Notes: generated by a model from the sequence alone, not told the origin. A stretch of DNA of 53,284 nucleotides from Alkalisalibacterium limincola (GCF_008017755.1 NZ_VRTS01000013.1:1-53284), one strand, 5' to 3'. Positions 42,342-53,135 are shown, numbered from the stretch's first letter. Numbers and translations are program-made.

Positions 42342-42567
42342 TTACGCGATCTCCAACGTGAATTCGCCGCTGTTTCCAGCGCAGTGAATCGGAAATGATA
42401 CCAAGGCTTCGTGTTCAATAGAACCCCCAGGCCGCGCGAGCGCGACCCGGGAGCCGGTACGGGGAGTGTGCCCGTACTCTGGCGTAAAGACCCCGATCTG
42501 CCCCCGACTCCGGAAAACCGGCCTCGGGGGCGGCCCGCGCTACTCTCGCGCGGGCACGGACCAGGGA
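42342..42567 (-). other. Structured secY-rpsM intergenic region, rpmJ absent
   Basis: This 226-base gap holds three stable inverted repeats, in minus-strand order: GCCCGCGC/GCGCGGGC (42533-42555); an interrupted hairpin with outer arms GCCCCCGA/TCGGGGGC and inner CCGG-TTTT-CCGG (42500-42531); and GTACGGG/CCCGTAC (42457-42477). The first two may be an attenuator or a terminator lacking a U-run. No L36-like reading frame (short, Cys-rich) is present on either strand. Confidence 0.65.
42395..42403 (-). promoter_or_regulatory. Putative promoter of the alpha operon
   Basis: On the minus strand TGGTATCAT is an extended -10 element (TGn before TATCAT at 42395-42400). A -35 at the ideal place is poor (TTCTAT). 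It lies about 55 bases upstream of rpsM and suggests that the alpha operon can be transcribed independently of the spc operon. Confidence 0.4.
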
Positions 42568-43923
42568 CTATCCGCGCGCGAAGCCGCCGCGCGAACCGCC
42601 CTTCAGGTTGGCCTTCTTCAACAGGCTCTCGTACTGATGGGACATCAGGTGAGCCTGGATCTGCGCGGTGAAGTCCATCACCACGACGACCACGATCAAC
42701 AAGGAGGTACCGCCGAAGTAGAACGGCACCGCCATCTGCGTACGCAGGATTTCCGGCAGCAGGCACACGCTGACCAGATACACCGAGCCCGCGGCGGTCA
42801 GGCGCGTGAGCACCCCGTCGACGTACTCGGCCGTGGCACGACCCGGGCGGATGCCCGGAATCAACGCACCGGATTTCTTCAGGTTGTCCGCGGTCTCCTG
42901 GGCGTTGAACACCAGCGCCGTGTAGAAGAACGCGAAACCCATGATCAGCGCGCCATACAGGAACAGGTACAGCGGCTCGCCCGGCGACAGGCGCTGGGAC
43001 AGCGTGAACAACCAGCCCATGTCGGTGCCCTGGCCGAACCAGCTCGCGGCCGTGGCCGGGAACATGATGATCGACGAGGCGAAGATCGCCGGGATCACGC
43101 CTGCCATGTTCAGCTTGAGCGGCAGGTGCGAGCTCTGGTTCATGTACGCCTGGCGACCGCCCTGGCGACGGGCGTAGTTCACCGTGATCCGGCGCTGTCC
43201 ACGCTCGACGAACACCACGAAGTAGGTGACCGCCAGGATCAGCGCGAACAGCACCATGACCGACAGCGCGCCGATCTCGCCGGTGTTGACCATCTCCAGC
43301 GTGGAGATGACCGCACCCGGCAGGCCCGCGACGATGCCCGCGAAGATGATCAGCGAGATGCCGTTGCCGACGCCGCGCTCGGTGATCTGCTCGCCCAGCC
43401 ACATCAGGAACATGGTGCCTGCGGTCAGCGAGATCATCGCCGTGAACACGAAGCCCGGGCCGGGGTTGAACACCACCGCACCCTCGCCACCGGACTGCGA
43501 CTGCAGCGCGAGTGCGACGCCCATGGCCTGGAAGGCCGCGAGAAGCACCGTGCCGTAGCGCGTGTACTGGGTGATCTTGCGCCGACCGCTCTCGCCTTCC
43601 TTGCGGATGGCGATGAGCGCCGGGAAGATCTGCGCCGCGAGCTGCATGATGATCGACGCCGAGATGTACGGCATCACGTTCAGCGCGAACAGGCTGAAAC
43701 GCTCCAGCGCACCGCCGGAGAACATGTTGAACATCTGGACGATGCCTTCCTGCTGACGCATCAGGTTGGTCATCGCCTCGGGGTTCACGCCCGGCACCGG
43801 GATATAGGTGCCGAAGCGATAGACGATCAACGCGCCGAGGACGAACAGCAGGCGGTTGCGCAGCTCGGTGAGCTTGCCTAGGCCGCCGAGCATCCCCGCG
43901 GCAGTGGTGCCGGACTGGGCCAC
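42568..43923 (-). CDS. secY: Protein translocase subunit SecY
   Basis: A 451-residue, ten-helix channel of the Sec translocon. It starts with GTG at 43923, three bases after the rplO stop. Recognisable segments are [50 protein letters not shown] and [11 protein letters not shown]. Last gene of the spc operon here; normally rpmJ follows, but not in this window. Confidence 0.97.
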   Translation of the reverse strand: MAQSGTTAAGMLGGLGKLTELRNRLLFVLGALIVYRFGTYIPVPGVNPEAMTNLMRQQEGIVQMFNMFSGGALERFSLFALNVMPYISASIIMQLAAQIFPALIAIRKEGESGRRKITQYTRYGTVLLAAFQAMGVALALQSQSGGEGAVVFNPGPGFVFTAMISLTAGTMFLMWLGEQITERGVGNGISLIIFAGIVAGLPGAVISTLEMVNTGEIGALSVMVLFALILAVTYFVVFVERGQRRITVNYARRQGGRQAYMNQSSHLPLKLNMAGVIPAIFASSIIMFPATAASWFGQGTDMGWLFTLSQRLSPGEPLYLFLYGALIMGFAFFYTALVFNAQETADNLKKSGALIPGIRPGRATAEYVDGVLTRLTAAGSVYLVSVCLLPEILRTQMAVPFYFGGTSLLIVVVVVMDFTAQIQAHLMSHQYESLLKKANLKGGSRGGFARG

Positions 43924-43926
43924 TGC

Positions 43927-44361
43927 TTACTCCACCTTTCCGCCGGCCGCTTCGATCGCGGCCTTGGCACCAGCGGTGGTCAGCAGACCCGTCAGGGTCA
44001 CCTTGCGGCTGATCTCGCCCTTCTTGACGATCTTGGCCTGCTTGGCCGTGGACGGCACCAGCTTGGCTGCACGCAGCGCGGCGAAATCGATCGTGTCGAG
44101 CTTGACCAGGTCGAGCTTGTAGAGCATGACCTCGGCGGTGTCCTTCGCGATGCGCGAACGGAAACCGACCTTGGGCAGGCGCTTGATCAGCGGCATCTGG
44201 CCGCCTTCGAAGCCGGCCTTGATCTTGCCCTTGCCGGCGCGCGCGAACGAGCCCTTGTGGCCGCGACCGGCGGTCTTGCCGAGTCCGGAACCGATACCGC
44301 GACCGACGCGGGTGCGCTCCTTGCGGGCGCCGTCTGCGGGCTTGAGCGTATTGAGACGCAT
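43927..44361 (-). CDS. rplO: 50S ribosomal protein L15
   Basis: A 144-residue large-subunit assembly protein. It starts [20 protein letters not shown] and has the Gly-rich [20 protein letters not shown] motif, then [17 protein letters not shown]. Located between rpmD and secY. Confidence 0.97.
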   Translation of the reverse strand: MRLNTLKPADGARKERTRVGRGIGSGLGKTAGRGHKGSFARAGKGKIKAGFEGGQMPLIKRLPKVGFRSRIAKDTAEVMLYKLDLVKLDTIDFAALRAAKLVPSTAKQAKIVKKGEISRKVTLTGLLTTAGAKAAIEAAGGKVE

Positions 44362-44385
44362 GGGTGTTTCTCCTCGAATTCCGGC

Positions 44386-44582
44386 TTACTGCTCGACCTG
44401 GACCAGGTAATGCACCTGGTTGATCAGGCCCCGCACACAGGGGTTGTCCGGCAGCTCGCGGACGTCGTTGATCTTGCGCAGGCCGAGCGCCTTCACCGAC
44501 AGGCGGTGACGGGCCTGGGTGCCGCGAAGGCCCTTGACCAGACGCACCTTGACGGTGCGGCGGCGTCGTTCTTCTTAGCCAT
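44386..44582 (-). CDS. rpmD: 50S ribosomal protein L30, with frameshift
   Basis: With one restored base near position 44555 (in the run after GACGCCGCC), this gives a 65-residue L30: the start MAKKNDAAA, then [34 protein letters not shown] and a C-terminus VHYLVQVEQ. The start ATG at 44582 overlaps the rpsE stop by eight bases. Without the added base the frame does not encode an L30, so a deletion error is likely. Too short to stand out as an open frame on its own. Confidence 0.88.
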
Positions 44583-45084
44583 GGGTGATCTCCTCGACCT
44601 TCTTGCCACGCTTGGCGGCGATGCGCTCCGGCGACTGCATTTCCTGCAGGCCGCGGATGGTCGCACGAACCAGGTTGATCGGGTTGCGCGAGCCGATGGC
44701 CTTGGCCAGCACGTTGTGCACGCCGACGGCCTCCATGACGGCGCGCATCGCACCACCGGCGATCACGCCGGTACCCTCGGAGGCGGGCTGCATGTACACA
44801 CGCGCCGCGCCGTGGCCGGACTTCACCGGGTGCCACAGGGTGCCGTTGTTGAGGCTGACGTCGATCATCGCGCGACGCGCATACTCCATCGACTTCTGGA
44901 TCGCGGCCGGGACCTCGCGGGCCTTGCCGTAGCCGAAGCCGACCTTGCCGTTGCCGTCACCGACCACGGTCAGCGCGGTGAAGGTGAACTGGCGACCGCC
45001 CTTGACCGTCTTGGAGACTCGATTGACGGCGACCAGCTTCTCGATGAAGCCGTCGTCGCTCTCTCGCTGATGGGAACCACTCAT
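44575..45084 (-). CDS. rpsE: 30S ribosomal protein S5
   Basis: A 169-residue small-subunit protein important for decoding accuracy and mRNA unwinding. Features: [38 protein letters not shown] and [19 protein letters not shown]. Located between rplR and rpmD, overlapping rpmD by eight bases. Confidence 0.98.
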   Translation of the reverse strand: MSGSHQRESDDGFIEKLVAVNRVSKTVKGGRQFTFTALTVVGDGNGKVGFGYGKAREVPAAIQKSMEYARRAMIDVSLNNGTLWHPVKSGHGAARVYMQPASEGTGVIAGGAMRAVMEAVGVHNVLAKAIGSRNPINLVRATIRGLQEMQSPERIAAKRGKKVEEITHG

Positions 45085-45176
45085 GCTTGTAATCCTGTCA
45101 AATGCTTACGGCCGTGGCCGCTTATCGTTGTGATGGCTTTCGGGTAACCGGCCCGGGGAATGCCCCGGGCACGGGA

Positions 45177-45536
45177 TCAGAACTTCAGGCCGGCCTCGCG
45201 GGCCGCCTCGGCCAGGGCCTTGATGCGGCCATGGTAGCGGTAGCCCGAGCGGTCGAACGCGACGTGCTCCACACCGGCCTTGAGCGCGCGCTCGGCGACG
45301 ATCTGGCCCACGCGGGCGGCGGCGTCGATGTTCTTGCGACCCTTCAGGCCTTCGGCCACGTCGGCCTGGACCGTGGAAGCGGCCGCCAGCACCTTGGAGC
45401 CGTCGGCCGTGAACACCTGGGCGTAGATGTGCTGGCCGGTGCGCAGCACCGACAGACGCGGCACGTCGAGCACGCGGATGTGCGAACGGGTGCGCTTGGC
45501 GCGGCGGAGACGGGCAATATTCTTGTTCATGGTCAT
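45177..45536 (-). CDS. rplR: 50S ribosomal protein L18
   Basis: A 119-residue 5S-rRNA-binding protein. It starts [20 protein letters not shown] and has [16 protein letters not shown] and [20 protein letters not shown] at the end. Located between rplF and rpsE; the gap to rpsE is 92 bases, larger than most in the operon. Confidence 0.97.
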   Translation of the reverse strand: MTMNKNIARLRRAKRTRSHIRVLDVPRLSVLRTGQHIYAQVFTADGSKVLAAASTVQADVAEGLKGRKNIDAAARVGQIVAERALKAGVEHVAFDRSGYRYHGRIKALAEAAREAGLKF

Positions 45537-45568
45537 ACCTCTGGAGCGAAGCGCGTAAGCCCTGCGGC

Positions 45569-46092
45569 TTAGGCCTTCTTCGCCTCCTTCCTGATGATGT
45601 TCTCGCCGGAGTAGCGAACGCCCTTGCCCTTGTAGGGCTCCGGCGGACGGAAACCACGGATCTTGGCAGCCACTTCGCCCACGCGCTGCTTGTCGGTGCC
45701 CTTCACCAGCACTTCGGTCTGGGTCGGGGTTTCGATGGTGATGCCCTCGGGCGCAGTGAACACGACCGGGTGGGAGAAACCGAGGTTCAGGTTGAGGTCA
45801 CGGCCCTGGACCGAGCCCGGTAACCGACGCCCACCAGCTCGAGCTTGCGCTCGAAGCCTTCGGACACGCCCTTGACCATGTTGGCGACGATCGCGCGGAT
45901 CGTACCGCCCATGGCGAGGTCCCCTTCCGCGGAGCTGATCTGGCCTTCGCCGTTCTCGACCTTCAGGTCGACGCCGGCCGGCTTCTTCAGGCTCAGGGTG
46001 CCCTTGGGACCCTTGACGGTGATTTCCTCGGCGGAAATGGTGATGTCGACGCCCTTCGGGACGACGATCGGTTGCTTGGCAACGCGGCTCAT
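45569..46092 (-). CDS. rplF: 50S ribosomal protein L6, with frameshift
   Basis: A large-subunit protein near the factor-binding site. The N-terminal part ([17 protein letters not shown] to [17 protein letters not shown]) reads in one frame to about 45819, where a single-base loss shifts it; the rest ([17 protein letters not shown] to [14 protein letters not shown]) reads in the next. Restored, the protein has 174 residues, the usual length. L6 is essential or nearly so, so the break is probably a sequence error. Confidence 0.94.
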
Positions 46093-46104
46093 GATGCGTA
46101 CTCC

Positions 46105-46500
46105 TTAGGCCACGAGGCAGATGACTTCGCCGCCCACGCCTGCAGCGCGGGCCTGGCGGTCGGTCATGATGCCTTTCGAGGTCGAAATGATCGCGATGCC
46201 GAGACCGTTGAGGATCTTGGGCAGCGCGTCCTTGCCGCGGTACTGGCGCAGGCCGGAGCGCGACACACGCTGGATGCGCTCGATGACCGGACGGCCTTCG
46301 TAGTACTTCAGGACGACCTCGAGGACGGGCTTGCCGTCGCCGTCGCTGACCTTGGAGTCGAGGATGTAGCCCTCGTCCTTGAGCACCTTGGCGATGGCCA
46401 CCTTGGTCTTGGACGACGGCATCTGCACCGTGGGCTTGCCGACCGCGGCCGCATTCTTGATGCGGACGATCATGTCGGCGATGGGATCAGTCATGCTCAT
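46105..46500 (-). CDS. rpsH: 30S ribosomal protein S8
   Basis: A 131-residue primary 16S-binding protein and translational regulator of the spc operon in E. coli. It starts [20 protein letters not shown] and ends with [20 protein letters not shown]. Located between rpsN and rplF. Confidence 0.98.
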   Translation of the reverse strand: MSMTDPIADMIVRIKNAAAVGKPTVQMPSSKTKVAIAKVLKDEGYILDSKVSDGDGKPVLEVVLKYYEGRPVIERIQRVSRSGLRQYRGKDALPKILNGLGIAIISTSKGIMTDRQARAAGVGGEVICLVA

Positions 46501-46565
46501 GTAATGAATCCTGTCTCAGTGATAAGCACCGATATCCGCAAAGTCCCCCGAGGGGGAGCCGTGCG

Positions 46566-46871
46566 TTACCAGCTGGCCTTGCGAAGACCGGGGACGTCGC
46601 CACGCATGGTGGCTTCACGCAGCTTGTTCCGGCCCAGGCCGAACTTGCGGTAGACCGCGCGCGGACGACCCGACAGCTCGCAGCGCGTACGCTGGCGGAC
46701 CGGCGAGGAGTCGCGGGGCAGCTTGTTGAGGCGGGTGACCGCGTCCATCTTCTCCTCGTAGGAGGCGTTGGGGTTCGCGATTGTCTTCTTCAGCTCGTCG
46801 CGCTTGGCGGCGAACTTGTTCACCAACTTCGTGCGCTTTGCCTCGCGATTCACCATGCTGGTCTTTGCCAT
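46566..46871 (-). CDS. rpsN: 30S ribosomal protein S14
   Basis: A 101-residue S14 of the zinc-free (C-) type: it lacks the two CxxC motifs of the zinc form. It starts [20 protein letters not shown] and ends [18 protein letters not shown]. Located between rplE and rpsH. Confidence 0.97.
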   Translation of the reverse strand: MAKTSMVNREAKRTKLVNKFAAKRDELKKTIANPNASYEEKMDAVTRLNKLPRDSSPVRQRTRCELSGRPRAVYRKFGLGRNKLREATMRGDVPGLRKASW

Positions 46872-46886
46872 GTACGGAACTCCGAA

Positions 46887-47426
46887 TCAGTTGCGGAACG
46901 GGAAACCGAAGGCTTCGAGCAGGGCGCGGGCTTCCGCGTCGCTCTTGGCCGTCGTCGTGATGGCGATATCCATGCCCCGGGTCGCATCGACCTGGTCGAA
47001 ATCGATCTCGGGGAAGATGATCTGTTCCTTCACGCCCATGTTGTAGTTGCCGCGGCCGTCGAACGACTTGCCCGACACGCCGCGGAAATCGCGGACGCGG
47101 GGCAGCGACACATTGATCAGGCGATCAAGGAATTCGTACATTTTGGCACGACGCAGGGTGGTTTTGCACCCAATCGGCCAACCATCACGAATCTTGAAGC
47201 TCGCCACCGACACGCGCGCGTTGGTCACGATGGGCTTCTGGCCGGAAACGGTGGCCATGTCGGCCACGGCGTTCTCCAGGACCTTCTTGTTGCCCACCGC
47301 CTCGCCCACGCCCATGTTCAGGGTGATCTTGGTCACTCGCGGAACCTGCATGACGTTGTCGTAGCCAAACTTCTCCATGAGCTTGGGGACAACTTCACTC
47401 TTGTAAAACTCTTCAAGCCGGGTCAT
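46887..47426 (-). CDS. rplE: 50S ribosomal protein L5
   Basis: A 179-residue 5S-rRNA- and P-site-contacting protein. It has [39 protein letters not shown] and [19 protein letters not shown]. Located between rplX and rpsN. Confidence 0.98.
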   Translation of the reverse strand: MTRLEEFYKSEVVPKLMEKFGYDNVMQVPRVTKITLNMGVGEAVGNKKVLENAVADMATVSGQKPIVTNARVSVASFKIRDGWPIGCKTTLRRAKMYEFLDRLINVSLPRVRDFRGVSGKSFDGRGNYNMGVKEQIIFPEIDFDQVDATRGMDIAITTTAKSDAEARALLEAFGFPFRN

Positions 47427-47437
47427 TGCGTCATTCC

Positions 47438-47752
47438 TCAGGCGTCAACCGCCTCGCCGCTCGAGCGGAGCACACGCTGTTTGCGTCCATCCTCGAGCAC
47501 CTTGATGCCAACGCGCGAGCCCTTGCCGGAAGCCGGATCGAGCAGCATGACGTTGGAGATATGGATCGGGGCCTCGCGCTCGACGATGCCACCCGGGTTG
47601 TTGGCCTGCGGGTTGGGCTTCGTGTGGCGCTTGACGATGTTCACGTTGGCAACGACGACCTTGTCGCCGTCGACCTTCACGATCTCGCCCTTCTGGCCCT
47701 TGTTCTTGCCGGCGGTCACGATGACCTGATCGCCTTTACGGATACGGTTCAT
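47438..47752 (-). CDS. rplX: 50S ribosomal protein L24
   Basis: A 104-residue assembly-initiating protein with the KOW motif near its start ([20 protein letters not shown]). It also shows [20 protein letters not shown]. Located between rplN and rplE. Confidence 0.98.
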   Translation of the reverse strand: MNRIRKGDQVIVTAGKNKGQKGEIVKVDGDKVVVANVNIVKRHTKPNPQANNPGGIVEREAPIHISNVMLLDPASGKGSRVGIKVLEDGRKQRVLRSSGEAVDA

Positions 47753-47772
47753 GGCTTTTCCTCGCTCCTCGC

Positions 47773-48141
47773 TCAGAGCACTTCGGGCGCGAGCGACACG
47801 ATCTTCATGAACTTCTCGCCACGCAGTTCGCGCGTGACCGGTCCGAAGATGCGCGTGCCGATCGGCTCGTGCTTGTTGTTGAGCAGCACGGCGGCGTTGC
47901 CATCGAAGCGGATCAGGGAGCCGTCCTGGCGGCGCACACCCTTGCGGGTACGCACGACCACGGCGTCATAGACCTCGCCCTTCTTGACCTTGCCGCGCGG
48001 AATCGCTTCCTTCACGCTGACCTTGATGATGTCGCCGATATGGGCATAACGGCGCTTGGAACCACCAAGCACCTTGATGCACATCAGCTCGCGCGCGCCG
48101 GAATTGTCGGCCGCACTCAGGGTGGACTGCATCTGGATCAT
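47773..48141 (-). CDS. rplN: 50S ribosomal protein L14
   Basis: A 122-residue intersubunit-bridge protein. The start [20 protein letters not shown] at 48141 is the family start, so upstream in-frame sequence is not used. Other signatures are [20 protein letters not shown] and the end [11 protein letters not shown]. First gene of the spc operon, 14 bases after rpsQ. Confidence 0.98.
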   Translation of the reverse strand: MIQMQSTLSAADNSGARELMCIKVLGGSKRRYAHIGDIIKVSVKEAIPRGKVKKGEVYDAVVVRTRKGVRRQDGSLIRFDGNAAVLLNNKHEPIGTRIFGPVTRELRGEKFMKIVSLAPEVL

Positions 48142-48155
48142 TGCTAAACCCTCCC

Positions 48156-48419
48156 TTACTCGGCCGCGCGGGTGACGACTTCCACCACGCGCCAGTTCTT
48201 GGACTTGGACAGCGGACGGCACTCGCTCACGCGCACCACGTCGCCCTCGTTGCACGAATTCTCTTCATCGTGCGCATGCAGCTTCGAGGAGCGGCGGATG
48301 TACTTGCCGTAAAGCTTGTGCTTCACCTGGCGCTCGACCAGGACCGTCACGGTCTTGTCCATCTTGTTGCTGATCACACGGCCTTCGACCGTGCGCAGCG
48401 GCTTGTCATTCTCGCTCAT
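48156..48419 (-). CDS. rpsQ: 30S ribosomal protein S17
   Basis: An 87-residue primary 16S-binding protein: [20 protein letters not shown], then [20 protein letters not shown] and [19 protein letters not shown]. Last gene of the S10 operon, between rpmC and rplN. Confidence 0.98.
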   Translation of the reverse strand: MSENDKPLRTVEGRVISNKMDKTVTVLVERQVKHKLYGKYIRRSSKLHAHDEENSCNEGDVVRVSECRPLSKSKNWRVVEVVTRAAE

Positions 48420-48428
48420 ACGTCCGCC

Positions 48429-48614
48429 TTACTTCTTGTCGCCGAGCAGGGTCTTGACCTGCGCGATCTCGCGCCGGACCCGCTTGACCTGGTGGGTCTG
48501 CGACAGCTGACCAGTGGCTTTCTGCATGCGGAGCGAGAATTGCTCCTTGTGCAGATCCAGGAGGTGAGCCTTGAGCTCGGCCTCCGACTTGTTACGCATA
48601 TCCTTGATTTCCAT
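48429..48614 (-). CDS. rpmC: 50S ribosomal protein L29
   Basis: A 61-residue helical-hairpin protein near the exit tunnel, with [20 protein letters not shown] and [20 protein letters not shown]. The ATG at 48614 overlaps the rplP stop by one base (TGATG) and is preferred to a GTG one codon upstream. Confidence 0.97.
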   Translation of the reverse strand: MEIKDMRNKSEAELKAHLLDLHKEQFSLRMQKATGQLSQTHQVKRVRREIAQVKTLLGDKK

Positions 48615-49026
48615 CACCGTACCGTCCGGGTCACGAAAGTGGTCTTGACCGAGAGCTTGGCCGCGGCAAGGCGGAACGCCTCACGTGCGATTTCCTCGCT
48701 CACGCCTTCCATCTCGTACAGCATGCGGCCCGGCTGAATCGGGGCCACCCAGTACTCGACGTTGCCCTTGCCGGAGCCCATGCGGACCTCGATGGGCTTC
48801 TTGGTGATCGGCTTGTCCGGGAACACGCGGATCCAGATCTTGCCGCCACGCTTGACGTAACGGCTGATCGAGCGACGCGCCGACTCGATCTGGCGCGCGG
48901 TGATGAAGCCGCTCGAGGTCGCCTTGAGGCCATATTCGCCGAAGCTGACGGCGTGCCATTCCAGGCAAGGCCATCATTGCGGCCCTTGTGCATCTTGCGG
49001 AACTTGGTGCGCTTGGGTTGCAACAT
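48614..49026 (-). CDS. rplP: 50S ribosomal protein L16, with frameshift
   Basis: A large-subunit protein near the A site. It starts [20 protein letters not shown], and the normal sequence resumes after a single-base loss near 48951 ([19 protein letters not shown]), continuing in the next frame through [19 protein letters not shown]. Restored length is 137 residues, as expected. L16 is universally needed, so the break is probably a sequence error. Confidence 0.95.
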
Positions 49027-49029
49027 GGC

Positions 49030-49746
49030 TTATTCCCTCGAATCACGGCCGCCGGAGCGCGGAGGACGCGGGCCGCGCTCGGAGCGCTCCTCGGTCTTTT
49101 CCTGGCTCAGCTGGGCAAAGTCAAAGATCTCGCCCTTGTACACCCACACCTTCACGCCGATGACGCCGTAGGTGGTGTGTGCTTCGGCGAAACCGTAGTC
49201 GATGTCGGCGCGGAGGGTGTGCAGGGGCACGCGGCCCTCGCGGTACCACTCCGAGCGCGCGATCTCGGCGCCGTTGAGGCGGCCCGCGACGCCGACCTTG
49301 ATGCCCAGGGCACCCAGGCGCATCGCGTTGCCGACCGCGCGCTTCATCGCGCGGCGGAACATGATGCGGCGCTCGAGCTGCTGCGCGATCGACTCGGCCA
49401 CCAGCTGCGCGTCGAGCTCCGGCTTGCGGACCTCGGCGACGTTGATGTGCGCCGGAACGCCCATCAGGTCGGAGACTTCCTTGCGCAGCTTCTCGATGTC
49501 CTCGCCGCGCTTTCCGATCACCACGCCCGGACGGGCGGTGTGGATCGTGATGCGCGCCGACTTCGCCGGACGCTCGATCAGGATCTTGGACACGCCTGCC
49601 TGCGCCAGCTTCTTTCGAAGCATCTCGCGGACCTTCAGGTCGGAAGTCAGGTATTCGCTGAATTCCTTCTTGCCGGCGTACCACTTCGAATTCCAGTCCT
49701 TGGCGATGCCGAGGCGGATTCCGGTTGGATGAACTTTATGACCCAT
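49030..49746 (-). CDS. rpsC: 30S ribosomal protein S3
   Basis: A 238-residue protein at the mRNA entry site. It has [20 protein letters not shown], the KH-domain motif [20 protein letters not shown] and the C-terminal [13 protein letters not shown]. An Arg/Glu-rich tail extends the end. Located between rplV and rplP, three bases before rplP. Confidence 0.98.
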   Translation of the reverse strand: MGHKVHPTGIRLGIAKDWNSKWYAGKKEFSEYLTSDLKVREMLRKKLAQAGVSKILIERPAKSARITIHTARPGVVIGKRGEDIEKLRKEVSDLMGVPAHINVAEVRKPELDAQLVAESIAQQLERRIMFRRAMKRAVGNAMRLGALGIKVGVAGRLNGAEIARSEWYREGRVPLHTLRADIDYGFAEAHTTYGVIGVKVWVYKGEIFDFAQLSQEKTEERSERGPRPPRSGGRDSRE

Positions 49747-49763
49747 CGTATTCGTCCTATGCC

Positions 49764-50092
49764 TTACTGGCCCACGACCACAGTGATGTGCTCGTGCGCT
49801 TGAGGATGCGGGTACCGCGACCCTTGGCGCGGGCCATGAAGCGCTTCAGCGTCGGGCCTTCATCGACCATGATCGAGGCGACGCGCAGCTCGTCTGCGTC
49901 GGCGCCATCGTTGTTCTCGGCATTGGAGACCGCCGAATACAGGACCTTGTAGATCATGTGGGCGGCCTTCTTGTCGCTGAACTTCAGCAGCTCCAGCGCA
50001 CGGCCGGCCGGCAGGCCACGCACCTGGTCGGCGACCAGGCGAGCCTTCTGGGGCGAGATCCGCGCGGTGCGGAGAATGGCTTTGGTTTCCAT
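49764..50092 (-). CDS. rplV: 50S ribosomal protein L22, 3'-end frameshift
   Basis: An exit-tunnel protein. The ATG at 50092 ([20 protein letters not shown]) is chosen because it sits seven bases after AGGAG; the ATG at 50098 is too close to it. Near 49790 the frame slips: the raw frame ends [12 protein letters not shown], but adding one base gives the canonical end [10 protein letters not shown] with a stop at 49764 and 109 residues in total. Confidence 0.93.
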
Positions 50093-50105
50093 GTCCATGC
50101 TCCTC

Positions 50106-50378
50106 TTAGCGGCTCTTCTTGTCGCCACCGTGACCCTTGAAGGTCCGGGTGAGCGCAAATTCGCCGAGCTTGTGGCCGACCATGTTCTCGTTGATCAGCA
50201 CCGGCACGTGGGCCCGACCGTTGTGGATGGCGATCGTGAGACCGACCATCTCCGGCAGGATCATCGAGCGGCGCGACCAGGTCTTGATCGGGCGCTTGTT
50301 GTTGGCGGCTTCCGCGACTTCCACCTTCTTCATCAGGTGGTGATCGACGAACGGACCTTTCTTAAGTGAACGAGACAT
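50106..50378 (-). CDS. rpsS: 30S ribosomal protein S19
   Basis: A 90-residue head protein complexed with S13. Features: [40 protein letters not shown] and the end GHGGDKKSR. Located between rplB and rplV. Confidence 0.98.
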   Translation of the reverse strand: MSRSLKKGPFVDHHLMKKVEVAEAANNKRPIKTWSRRSMILPEMVGLTIAIHNGRAHVPVLINENMVGHKLGEFALTRTFKGHGGDKKSR

Positions 50379-50384
50379 GCCCTA

Positions 50385-51212
50385 TCAACCCCTGCGATCG
50401 CGCACGATGAACTTCTGCGTGCGCTTGTTCTTGCGAGTCTTGTAACCCTTGGCCGGCGTGCCCCACGGGGACACCGGATGCGGATTACCCTGGCCGGCCT
50501 TCGCTTCACCACCGCCGTGCGGGTGGTCGACCGGGTTCATGGCGGCACCACGCACGGTCGGCTTGATGCCGCGCCAGCGCGACGCGCCCGCCTTGCCCAG
50601 CTTCTCGAGGTTGTGCTCGGAGTTGCTGACCTCGCCGATCGTCGCGCGGCACTCGGCCGGCACGCGGCGCATCTCGCCCGAACGCAGGCGGATGGTGGCG
50701 TAGGCGGCGTCACGGGCGATCAGCTGGGCCGAAGCGCCGGCGGCGCGGGCCAGCTGGGCACCCTTGCCCGGCTTCATCTCGATGCAATGCACCGTCGAAC
50801 CGACCGGAACGTTGCGCAGCGGCAGCGAATTGCCCGGACGGATCGGAGCCTCGCGGCCCGCGATCACCTGGTCACCGGCCGCCAGCGCCTTGGGAGCGAT
50901 GATGTAGCGGCGCTCGCCGTCGACGTAGCACAGCAGCGCGATGTGCGCGGTGCGGTTCGGGTCGTACTCGATCCGCTCCACGCGCGCCGGGATGCCTTCC
51001 TTGTCGCGCTTGAAGTCGATGATCCGGTAATGCTGCTTGTGCCCGCCGCCGATGTGGCGGGTCGTGATGCGGCCCTTGTTGTTGCGGCCACCGGTCTTGC
51101 TCTTCTTCTCGAGCAGGGCGGCGTGCGGCGCACCCTTGTGCAGACCGGGGGTCGTCACGCGAACCATCGCGCGGCGGCCTGGTGAAGTCGGCTTGAAAGT
51201 CATTACTGGCAT
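50385..51212 (-). CDS. rplB: 50S ribosomal protein L2
   Basis: A 275-residue protein needed for peptidyl-transferase centre assembly. Conserved: [40 protein letters not shown] and the [14 protein letters not shown] motif with the functional His. Located between rplW and rpsS. Confidence 0.98.
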   Translation of the reverse strand: MPVMTFKPTSPGRRAMVRVTTPGLHKGAPHAALLEKKSKTGGRNNKGRITTRHIGGGHKQHYRIIDFKRDKEGIPARVERIEYDPNRTAHIALLCYVDGERRYIIAPKALAAGDQVIAGREAPIRPGNSLPLRNVPVGSTVHCIEMKPGKGAQLARAAGASAQLIARDAAYATIRLRSGEMRRVPAECRATIGEVSNSEHNLEKLGKAGASRWRGIKPTVRGAAMNPVDHPHGGGEAKAGQGNPHPVSPWGTPAKGYKTRKNKRTQKFIVRDRRG

Positions 51213-51229
51213 GGGTTTGATTCCTTACC

Positions 51230-51526
51230 TCAGCCCTGGGCCATGACGTCAATGGTCTGGCCTTCGGCCAGCTTGACGTATGCCTTGCGCGAATTGGCGC
51301 GGCGACCGGTGCGGAAACGGAAGGACTTCTGCTTGCCCTTGACGTTCAACACATTGACGGCCTCGACCGTGACCTTGAACAGGTCTTCCACGGCCTTCTT
51401 GACGTCGGCCTTGGTTGCGGTCGTCGCGACCTCGAAAACGTAACAGTTCGTCAGTTCCTGCACCCGCGCGGCCTTCTCGGACACGTGCGGGGCGCGGATC
51501 ACGCCGAGAATCTTCTCGTTGCTCAT
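51230..51526 (-). CDS. rplW: 50S ribosomal protein L23
   Basis: A 98-residue exit-tunnel protein, docking site for trigger factor and SRP. The ATG at 51526 overlaps the rplD stop (ATGA) and gives [20 protein letters not shown]; an in-frame ATG three codons upstream is not used. Ends [18 protein letters not shown]. Confidence 0.97.
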   Translation of the reverse strand: MSNEKILGVIRAPHVSEKAARVQELTNCYVFEVATTATKADVKKAVEDLFKVTVEAVNVLNVKGKQKSFRFRTGRRANSRKAYVKLAEGQTIDVMAQG

Positions 51527-52128
51527 GCCAGCCACTCCTCGACCTTCTTGATCGCGTCGGCAGTGAAGATCACGGTGTCGGCGCCGATCAGCGCCACCGG
51601 ATCCAGGCCCTGCACATCACGCACCTGCACGTAGGGCAGGTTGCGCGAGGCCAGGTACAGGTTCTCGCTGCCGTCCTCGGTCACGATCAGCGGGCGCTGC
51701 GCGTTTCCGAAGTCGGCGAGCTTGGCCACCATCGCCTTGGTCTTCGCCTCGTCGATGTCGAAGCTCTCGACGATGACCAGGCGGTCCTGGCGGTTGAGCT
51801 CGGACAGGATCGAAGCGATCGCCGCGCGGTACATCTTGCGGTTCACCTTCTGCTCGAAGCTGCGCGGCTTGGCGGCAAACGTGACGCCACCGCCGATGAA
51901 GATCGGCGCGGTCAGCGCGCCGTGACGGGCACCGCCGCCCTTCTGCTTCTTCGACTTCTTGGTGGTGCCGGAGACTTCCGAACGGGTCTTCTGCGCCTTG
52001 GTACCGGCGCGACCGGCGTTGCGGAAGGCAACGACGACCTGGTGGACCAGGTTCTGGCTGAACTCGCGGTCGAAGATCTTGTCGGAAACCGACAGCTTCG
52101 TACCGCTATCCTTTACGGCGAGTTCCAT
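51523..52128 (-). CDS. rplD: 50S ribosomal protein L4
   Basis: A 201-residue protein with a tunnel-reaching loop containing [20 protein letters not shown] followed by [19 protein letters not shown]. In E. coli L4 autoregulates the S10 operon. Located between rplC and rplW, overlapping rplW. Confidence 0.98.
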   Translation of the reverse strand: MELAVKDSGTKLSVSDKIFDREFSQNLVHQVVVAFRNAGRAGTKAQKTRSEVSGTTKKSKKQKGGGARHGALTAPIFIGGGVTFAAKPRSFEQKVNRKMYRAAIASILSELNRQDRLVIVESFDIDEAKTKAMVAKLADFGNAQRPLIVTEDGSENLYLASRNLPYVQVRDVQGLDPVALIGADTVIFTADAIKKVEEWLA

Positions 52129-52139
52129 GTTCTAACTCC

Positions 52140-52778
52140 TCAAGCCTTGACCGCGGGGCGGATGATGACGTTGCCGCCCGGCGCGCCCGGCACCGCACCC
52201 TTGATGGCGATCAGGCCGCGCTCTGCGTCCACCTTCACGATCTCGAGGTTCTGCGTGGTCTGGCGCACGTGGCCCATGTGACCGGACATCTTCTTGCCCG
52301 GGAACACGCGGCCTGGCGTCTGGCGCTGGCCGATCGAGCCGGGGGCACGATGCGACAGCGAGTTGCCGTGGGTGGCATCACCCATGGTGAAGTTGTGGCG
52401 CTTGATCGTGCCCTGGAAGCCCTTGCCCTTGGTGACGCCCTGGACGTCGACGATCTGGCCGACCTCGAAGATGTCGGCCTTGATCTCGGCACCCAGCTCG
52501 TAGCTGCCCAGCTGGTCCTCGGCGACGCGGAACTCCCACAGGCCACGGCCGGCCTCGACCTTCGCCTTCGCGAAATGGCCGGTCTTGGGCTTGTTCACCA
52601 GGGCGGCGCGCTTGGTTCCGGCGGTGACCTGCACGGCGGTGTAGCCGTCGGTTTCCATCGTCTTCAGCTGCGTCACCCGGTTCGGGGTGGCCTCGATCAG
52701 GGTCACCGGGATGGACAGGCCATCCTCGGTGAAGACCCGGCTCATGCCGCACTTGCGGCCAACGATTCCAATGCTCAT
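52140..52778 (-). CDS. rplC: 50S ribosomal protein L3
   Basis: A 212-residue early-assembly protein. The ATG at 52778 gives the family start [20 protein letters not shown]. Also seen are [15 protein letters not shown], then [20 protein letters not shown] and KKMSGHMG. Located between rpsJ and rplD. Confidence 0.98.
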   Translation of the reverse strand: MSIGIVGRKCGMSRVFTEDGLSIPVTLIEATPNRVTQLKTMETDGYTAVQVTAGTKRAALVNKPKTGHFAKAKVEAGRGLWEFRVAEDQLGSYELGAEIKADIFEVGQIVDVQGVTKGKGFQGTIKRHNFTMGDATHGNSLSHRAPGSIGQRQTPGRVFPGKKMSGHMGHVRQTTQNLEIVKVDAERGLIAIKGAVPGAPGGNVIIRPAVKA

Positions 52779-52788
52779 GGTCGTCACC

Positions 52789-53100
52789 TCAACCCAGCTT
52801 GATCTGGACGTCGACACCAGCAGCCAGCTCGAGCTTCATCAGCGCATCGACGGTCTTGTCGTTGGGGTCGATGATGTCGAGCACGCGCTTGTGCGTACGG
52901 GTTTCGTATTGGTCGCGCGCGTCCTTGTCGACGTGCGGCGACACCAGGATGGTGTAGCGCTCGATCTTGGTCGGCAGCGGGATCGGGCCGCGCACTTGCG
53001 CGCCGGTCCGCTTCGCCGTCTCCACGATCTCGCTCGCGGAACGATCGATCAGTCGGTGATCGAACGCCTTGAGCCGAATCCGGATCTTCTGGTCCGCCAT
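52789..53100 (-). CDS. rpsJ: 30S ribosomal protein S10
   Basis: A 103-residue protein of the small subunit that also acts as NusE in antitermination. Features: [20 protein letters not shown], then [20 protein letters not shown] and [19 protein letters not shown]. First gene of the S10 operon. Confidence 0.98.
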   Translation of the reverse strand: MADQKIRIRLKAFDHRLIDRSASEIVETAKRTGAQVRGPIPLPTKIERYTILVSPHVDKDARDQYETRTHKRVLDIIDPNDKTVDALMKLELAAGVDVQIKLG

Positions 53101-53135
53101 GGCAGTAATTCTCTGTTATGCGTTGAAAGAGCGAC

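Noticed and set aside
42342-42567. A diverged rpmJ (L36) gene in the secY-rpsM gap
   Set aside because: No short frame with the L36 start or Cys/His pattern exists on either strand.
44386-50092. Interpreting rpmD, rplF, rplP and rplV as pseudogenes
   Set aside because: All four sit in intact operon positions, each needs just one added base, and loss of four ribosomal proteins together is not plausible.
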